DNA of 64,000 bases. It comes from Salvia splendens (taxonomy: Eukaryota > Streptophyta > Magnoliopsida > Lamiales > Lamiaceae). Under the pieces are notes generated by a model. The model searched no databases, had not been told where the DNA came from, and worked only from the letters and a program-made list of their open reading frames with translations. Made by a program: the position numbers and the translations under genes. The stretch lies in assembly GCF_004379255.2 (NCBI RefSeq), contig NC_056046.1:3410001-3474000 (forward strand). The letters run 5' to 3'. Positions 59,090-64,000 of the stretch are shown in pieces. Numbering within the stretch: position 1 is the first letter of the stretch; each line of letters begins with the position of its first letter.

Positions 59090-59742
59090 AACACACACAT
59101 ACACACACTCAGCTGTGGCGCCTCGGAACTGTCGGCCCTCCATTTCCATCTCTTTTTTGCTTTTTTTTTTGGTCTCCATTTCTCTTTTTATACGCATGTA
59201 TGCGCAGATCGTGGTGGAGAGATATTGAGATACACAAATTGGCCTTTCTCGCTCCGGATTCTTCATTGATTTCAGGCGCAGACCTCGAATCTCATCCTCA
59301 TTTGCATTCGTTCGTGCTGCTGCGCATCGGCTTCGGGCTCCGCAGATCAATTGTATGCTCAATTTTCTGGATTTGCTTTCGTTTACAATTATGCATGTTA
59401 TTGGTTAGATTTCGAATTTCGAATTGAAAACATCTGGTTTCTATGTCTATATGTGTGATTTAGCGATAAACGTGTGTTTGCGATTTCGAGTTTTCACGCT
59501 TTCTGTGAATTTTGAAATGTTGTAGGTTGTAAAATTCAGACGAGAGAATTCAAGTTTACAATTGTTTTATGCAATTCATGTATCATTCTATCACCTGGAG
59601 CAGTATCCTAATTTAAAATCCCTACAGATTTATTCTGCATTAGTTATACAAATCTTGTCACAACAGTTTTTACTGTTATGCTTACTTTTGCTTGTTCGGG
59701 GCTGGTGTCATGAATTGGGATATCTTGTAGCAGGATATTTGA
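59090..59742 (+). other. Probable 5' UTR of L-aspartate oxidase, with an intron
   Basis: From about 59090 the sequence turns GC-richer. A donor (AATT/GTATGC, about 59352) and an acceptor (TTGTAGCAG at about 59733) would remove a 5' UTR intron and place the leader ten bases from the ATG at 59743. The transcript start is inferred. An ACACAC repeat lies at 59090-59108. Confidence 0.4.
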
Positions 59743-62700
59743 ATGGCTACAAGTGTAGCTTCAGGGAGCGGTCAGCTTCATTTTCAAGAGGCCTTTTTGA
59801 GGGGACATGGTGGCAGACGGGCTTATACTGTTCGTAATATAGCCGTGCCGCTGTGCATGCAGAAGGAGCTTTCTTGGTATGTCAAATAGTCTTACAATTT
59901 ATGCTTTATTATAGTAACAAGGATTTTACCTTGGTTTCTTGTTTGGTAGATGAAAAGTTTGAAAATTGACGGTGTGATTCTGTTAGATGTGTTAAGACCC
60001 TTATGGTTCACCCTTTTCCTTCATGAACTATATTATTTGCTTATGGAACCGAACGGTTCTTTCTCTCTGGAAATTTTGGTCAGTTAAGGACCTAAGGTTG
60101 GTTGTGGGTGGTTGACAAACAAGTGATGTCTTCTATTGCACATTGGTGCAAACTTCAATCTGTTTCTGTTGTCTTCTCAGCCTAGTCATCTTTTTCACCC
60201 TTTTCACTGATTTAAATCTTACGGGGAGTGTGATAAGGGTATTTCCCTTATCACGATGCCGGAGACGATAAACAAGATAAAAGAGAAGTCCCGGGAGGCG
60301 GAATCCCGTCGACAACTCAAGCTTAAACAAAGTGCGTAAAATAAAACAGAAAGAAACGTAAATTCATATATTAATTCATTCGTTCATTGAAAGGAATAAC
60401 AATGATATCTATTTATAATGCTAAATACCCTAACTTAAGGAACAAGAAAATATCCTAAACATATATGGAAAAGATACGACAAATCACTAATTAACTAATT
60501 AATAAAGGTATGGGGATCTTCATATAGATATGCACGTATCAACTCCCTCGCGGTTAAAATCCACCTTGTCCTCAAGGTGGGAACCACGACAAAACGAAGA
60601 ATGTAGCGAACAAAAGCTTTGGCTAGGTATCCCCTCCTTGATCAAAACTGTGCATTTGCTTAAGTCGTGCACAAAGCTGATGAAGTATCTTAAGCACGTC
60701 CATGGTGGAAAAGAACTCCTTTGCTTTCTTGGACTGCTTGTTAGTGTCATCGGAAATATTTGAATCAATTTTTCCATCAAAAGAATTTTCCTTCAAACCT
60801 TTTGGAAGGGCATGTGCAACTACATCTCCAACAAATGCACATAGATAAACATCTTTTCTAAAAACCAATTCTTCATGTTCTAATCTATGCTCATCCTTAA
60901 ATAACCTTCTCTTCTCCTCCATTCCTACTTCAAGGTCCTTCTTTGTTGTCTCCAATGGAGGCTTGTGCTCATCAACAAGGACTTGAATCTCCGTTTTCTC
61001 TTCCCTTTCATGCATATTCGTTTCCCACTCCGTTAACATTGTGCTCGGCACCACTTGTGGATGCGACATAGAGGCCAATAATGGAGCTGTCACGGGCTGA
61101 TAAGGTCGCGGTACGGCGGAGATCGGCAGCCCAAAGGCCAGTGTTGGGCCAGGCTGCCGCGGTGGTGTCGGATCCTCCAGCAAGGGCATGCCGAGGTGTG
61201 GCTGCTGCCAGTCCATGAGCTGTTGTGCTGGTGGTAGGAGGCTGGAGACACGGCAGTTAGTAGCATCCCAACAAGTCGGTGTGATGACCTTGGGTTGCTG
61301 CTGCGGAAACCACACTGAAATAGGGTCTTGGCGATTAGGCTGCGGCAATCCGTAGGGCAAGCAGCCTGTGTCGGGCGGTGGCTGGTAGGACAACGGCAAC
61401 TGCAGGTATTGCTGGGTATGCTGTGCGGCATATAGCTGCTGCAACGTGGTCGCCGACAACATGTATGGATTTGTCACAGCATTGTTGGTGTAGCCGGTGG
61501 AAGGGTTTTGGTGCAGCGGGTATATCTCTTCCTGGTAAGAAGCCGATGGCTGGTAGGGCTGATGTGCAACGGCGTACAGCGGGGGGCCGTCCGGGGGGTC
61601 GGGTTCTGGGCGCAACGGAGGGAGCTTGGTTGCTGCCCTACGCTCATGCTCAATCAATCGGGTCTCGAGTCGAGTATGCCAAGCGAGGATATATTCCAAT
61701 GTTGCAGCTATTGAATTCAGTTGCAAGTCTTCTGCTGCTTGCGATATCTCCGGCCATGAACGAAGATTGACTTCGGCCATGAGTTCGAGGATGAAAGCAC
61801 CAATTTGATAAGGGTATTTCCCTTATCACGATGCCGGAGACGATAAACAAGATAAAAGAGAAGTCCCGGAGGCGGAATCCCGTATACAACTCAAGTTTAA
61901 ACAAAGTGCGTAAAATAAAAAAGAAAGAAACGTAAATTCATAAATTCATTCATTCGCTCATTGAAAGGAATAACAATTACACCTATTTATAATGCTAAAT
62001 ACCCTAACTTAAGGAACAAGAAAATATCCTAAACATATATGGAAAAGATATGACACGTATCAAAGTGGCACTTCTTGTTTTTGGTTAACTCCTACGGTTG
62101 CTGAATTTGACTTTTGTGTCTCTTTTGAGAAAGAGGATCCCAGTCACCTAGCTATAATTTGAATGTTTTGTGACTTTCAATTGTGAAAAGCAAGAGACAA
62201 TATAATATTGGGTCTTTTATGTTACATCTGCATCTGATAATATATATGATGCATACTTCAGGTGTCATGGGGTCTCTAAAGGCTTGCAGATTACCAAATC
62301 TAATTACTTCCAACCCCATATCAAGGGAGAGTGCAATCTACGCAGAACCGTGATCAGATCGTACCTGAGAGAGGGTCATAATAAATATTTTGATTTTGCT
62401 GTTATTGGAAGTGGAGTTGCTGGCCTTCGTTATGCTCTTGAAGTTGCAAAACTTGGAACTGTTGCAGTAATAACCAAGGCTGAACCACACGAGAGCAACA
62501 CCAACTATGCACAGGGTGGTGTGAGTGCTGTGCTATGCCCATCAGATTCAGTGGAGAGTCACATGCATGATACAATTGTTGCAGGCGCTTATCTATGTGA
62601 TGAGGAGACTGTCCGAGTATGTTATAAATGCATTTTCCTTATCCATCTTTTCTACTTTGTTGGTTGTAAAAAATTGTTGAAAATTTTCTCCTTTCAGTAG

Positions 62701-63773
62701 CCAAGCTATGGGTTTTAAATCAATATATCATGCTACACATATATATGGATCACATCATGTGGCAGAAAAATATAATTGATGCTTTTTTCGATTTAAGCTG
62801 TAGCAAATCAAGGACTATGATAGTATCTTTTTTCACAATATTTATCATGCATACAGGTAGTATGTACAGAAGGACCTGAGAGAATCAGAGAATTGATTGC
62901 AATGGGTGCTTCATTTGATCATGGGGAGGATGGGAATTTGCACCTTGCAAGGGAGGGCGGACATTCTCATCGTGGGATTGTACATGCTGCGGATATGACT
63001 GGTCGGGAGATAGAGAGGGCTCTCTTAGAAGCAGTGCGGAAAGATCCTAATATCTTTGTGTTTGAGCATCAGTTTGCTATAGATTTGCTGACTTCTCAGG
63101 TAACTTGGTTTTGTACTTGTCTGTGTGTTTAATTGTGTGCATAAATTTTCACACATACCATTGTTGGTTCTGATTGATTTGATGGTAGCAGATATTCCAG
63201 AAGTGATGTATAAAGGGATGTGTCATACCATATTTAGCACTACTCGAGGTTCTGGTATCACTGTCTAACATATGTATTCTTGTTGGGTTGCAGGATGGTT
63301 CTGACACCGTTTGCCTTGGTGTTGATACTTTGAATACAGAAACACATGAGGTAAGTAAAGTAGTATGCCACTCGTAGGAACATGCTGTAGGATTCTATAC
63401 CGTTTTGTGATTTCTGTCTTTGATTTATAAACTTAGGTAGTGAGATTCATCTCGAAGGTAACCCTACTTGCATCAGGAGGAGCAGGACATATCTATCCCA
63501 ATACTACCAATCCTCAGGTGAAACTGCACCTTCTTTTCCTTTAAAAAATTCATGGATATAATACCGTCTCGATGAAAATTAAGCTTTTTAGCTGCATTTT
63601 GGAACCTAAAACATAAAGGAACATTATAGTAAATTTGCCTTACTCATCTTTATTTTGGATTTTTAAGTTATAGAATATGTTGAATGATATATCTTGACTT
63701 TGTATTTGTAGGTCGCAACTGGAGATGGAATTGCTATGGCTCACCGAGCTGATGCTGTAATTTCCAATATGGA
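59743..63773 (+). CDS. AO: L-aspartate oxidase, chloroplast (3' end outside window)
   Basis: Exons: 59743-59876, 62262-62616, 62857-63099, 63294-63350, 63437-63517, 63712-63773, then an intron that leaves the window. The first about 80 residues form a Ser/Arg-rich transit peptide. The FAD fold starts [20 protein letters not shown] (GxGxxG, 94-99), then the family motifs [50 protein letters not shown] and [17 protein letters not shown] with [18 protein letters not shown] spacing. This is NadB-type L-aspartate oxidase, which turns aspartate into iminoaspartate; quinolinate synthase then continues NAD synthesis in the plastid. Intron 1 is 2385 bp because of an antisense LTR element at 60231-62062. 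The frame is intact across all visible exons. The C-terminal helical domain is not in the window. Confidence 0.94.
60231..60541 (-). repeat. 3' LTR of the element in AO intron 1
   Basis: Direct repeat partner of 61806-62062. It contains an additional AT-rich segment at about 60481-60530 missing from the other LTR. The end toward 60231 is a 22-bp palindrome (TGATAAGGG..CCCTTATCA). Confidence 0.85.
60623..61780 (-). CDS. Gag-like ORF of the non-autonomous LTR element
   Basis: Single ORF of 385 codons starting [20 protein letters not shown], 25 bp inside the 5' LTR, where gag normally starts. The first about 55 residues look helical ([20 protein letters not shown]). Residues about 60-260 are rich in Pro, Gln and Tyr ([15 protein letters not shown]); about 260-310 form a charged coiled-coil-like stretch ([20 protein letters not shown]), and the end is Lys/Ser-rich. 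No CCHC zinc knuckle, protease or polymerase motif is visible. The position suggests a gag-derived protein; the Pro/Gln-rich core is not typical of gag and could be captured. An open frame of this length in a decayed element may mean recent activity or selection. Confidence 0.6.
   Translation of the reverse strand: MAEVNLRSWPEISQAAEDLQLNSIAATLEYILAWHTRLETRLIEHERRAATKLPPLRPEPDPPDGPPLYAVAHQPYQPSASYQEEIYPLHQNPSTGYTNNAVTNPYMLSATTLQQLYAAQHTQQYLQLPLSYQPPPDTGCLPYGLPQPNRQDPISVWFPQQQPKVITPTCWDATNCRVSSLLPPAQQLMDWQQPHLGMPLLEDPTPPRQPGPTLAFGLPISAVPRPYQPVTAPLLASMSHPQVVPSTMLTEWETNMHEREEKTEIQVLVDEHKPPLETTKKDLEVGMEEKRRLFKDEHRLEHEELVFRKDVYLCAFVGDVVAHALPKGLKENSFDGKIDSNISDDTNKQSKKAKEFFSTMDVLKILHQLCARLKQMHSFDQGGDT
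61806..62062 (-). repeat. 5' LTR of the element in AO intron 1
   Basis: 257 bp, TG..CA in element orientation. It contains a TATA-like TTATAAATAGG (complement of CCTATTTATAA) where an LTR promoter would be. Confidence 0.85.
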
Positions 63774-64000
63774 GTAAGTGATTCTAACCTTTTCGCCCCA
63801 TTCATGAACGTACATATTCTTCTTCACTGTCTTATCATGCAATCTTTAATAATTATCCGATCATATTAAAATACTACTGCATAGTTAAGCTTGTACTTTG
63901 TTCAGCACTATGAAGCAGTTTTGTCCTTGATCTCTTACATTCTTCAAGTGATACATATTCGATTATAAAGTAGAGATGTAGAATTTAGTTCATCGAGAAT

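Larger units (their letters stand above)
60231..62062 (-). mobile_element. Non-autonomous LTR retrotransposon in intron 1 of AO
   Basis: Two direct repeats, 60231-60541 and 61806-62062, both read on the plus strand as TGATAAGGGTATTTCCCTTATC ... CACGTATCA. In element orientation (minus) they begin TGATACGTG and end CTTATCA, the TG..CA of LTRs. The 311-bp copy carries an extra segment of about 50 bp near its end; otherwise the LTRs differ by roughly one base in twenty by eye. Flanks GAGTG (60226-60230) and AAGTG (62063-62067) fit a 5-bp target duplication with one change. Just inside the 5' LTR is TTGGTGCTTTCAT, a primer-site position. Before the 3' LTR is GACAAGGTGGATTTTAACC..GAGGGAGT, a polypurine tract of the Ty3/gypsy sort. 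The 1264-bp interior has one ORF and no protease, reverse transcriptase or integrase. Confidence 0.85.

Noticed and set aside
1..64000. tRNA, rRNA or snoRNA genes
   Set aside because: I looked for cloverleaf signatures and rRNA cores by eye and saw none; a tRNAscan or Rfam run would be decisive.

Overview
This window is nuclear DNA from a flowering plant, most likely a eudicot. The genes have many short GT-AG introns, AT-rich introns and spacers, plastid-targeted proteins, a plant PPR gene and a DUF1645 gene. The spacers are full of typical plant transposon remnants (Stowaway, CACTA, hAT-like, Mutator-like, TRIM and LTR elements). I cannot name the species from sequence alone.

Layout, left to right. 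(1) 1-4080, minus: the 5' two thirds of a BLUS1/STE20-like protein kinase gene, with a noncoding first exon. (2) 4.1-9.5 kb: spacer with a TRIM retroelement, a Stowaway-like MITE and a 226-bp hairpin. (3) 9594-14751, plus: a complete 11-exon P4-ATPase (phospholipid flippase, ALA8-like, 1174 aa). (4) 15.9-18.3 kb, minus: a second copy of the 5' end of the kinase gene. It has lost the ATP-binding loop in frame and is joined, through a plausible 93-bp intron, to an unrelated proline-rich exon, giving a 276-aa chimeric ORF. (5) 18.3-29.9 kb: spacer with a Harbinger-like remnant, a small intronless RING-H2 gene (20912-21478), a hairpin MITE and a degenerate CACTA element of about 4.2 kb. (6) 29992-30813, plus: a DUF1645 gene. 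(7) 31-35.7 kb: four small DNA transposons and a broken WD40-like fragment. (8) 36941-40424, plus: LSF1, a plastid starch-metabolism scaffold/phosphatase-like protein (519 aa, 10 exons). (9) 41613-42507: pseudogene fragment of a NAP1-related (SET) histone chaperone. (10) 42842-45148: intronless P-class PPR gene. (11) 45270-45890: pseudogene copy of LSF1 exons 6-8, introns kept, with the catalytic Cys codon now a stop. (12) 47840-50063, plus: plastid beta carbonic anhydrase (320 aa, 9 exons). (13) 51469-55617, minus: a 14-exon, 432-aa conserved plant protein of unknown function, perhaps a beta-barrel. (14) 59743 to window end, plus: L-aspartate oxidase (first step of plastid NAD synthesis), with an inverted 1.8-kb non-autonomous LTR retrotransposon in intron 1.

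The genes do not form one pathway. LSF1, carbonic anhydrase and L-aspartate oxidase act in plastids, but the neighbourhood is an ordinary mix. The most unusual theme is local dispersed duplication: the kinase 5' end and LSF1 exons 6-8 were each copied in direct orientation to the far side of a neighbouring gene. The first copy apparently formed a new chimeric gene and the second a pseudogene.

Exon limits were set by hand from reading frame and GT/AG sites; each reported multi-exon CDS closes in frame. Gene identities rest on recognised motifs and remembered family members, not on a database search.
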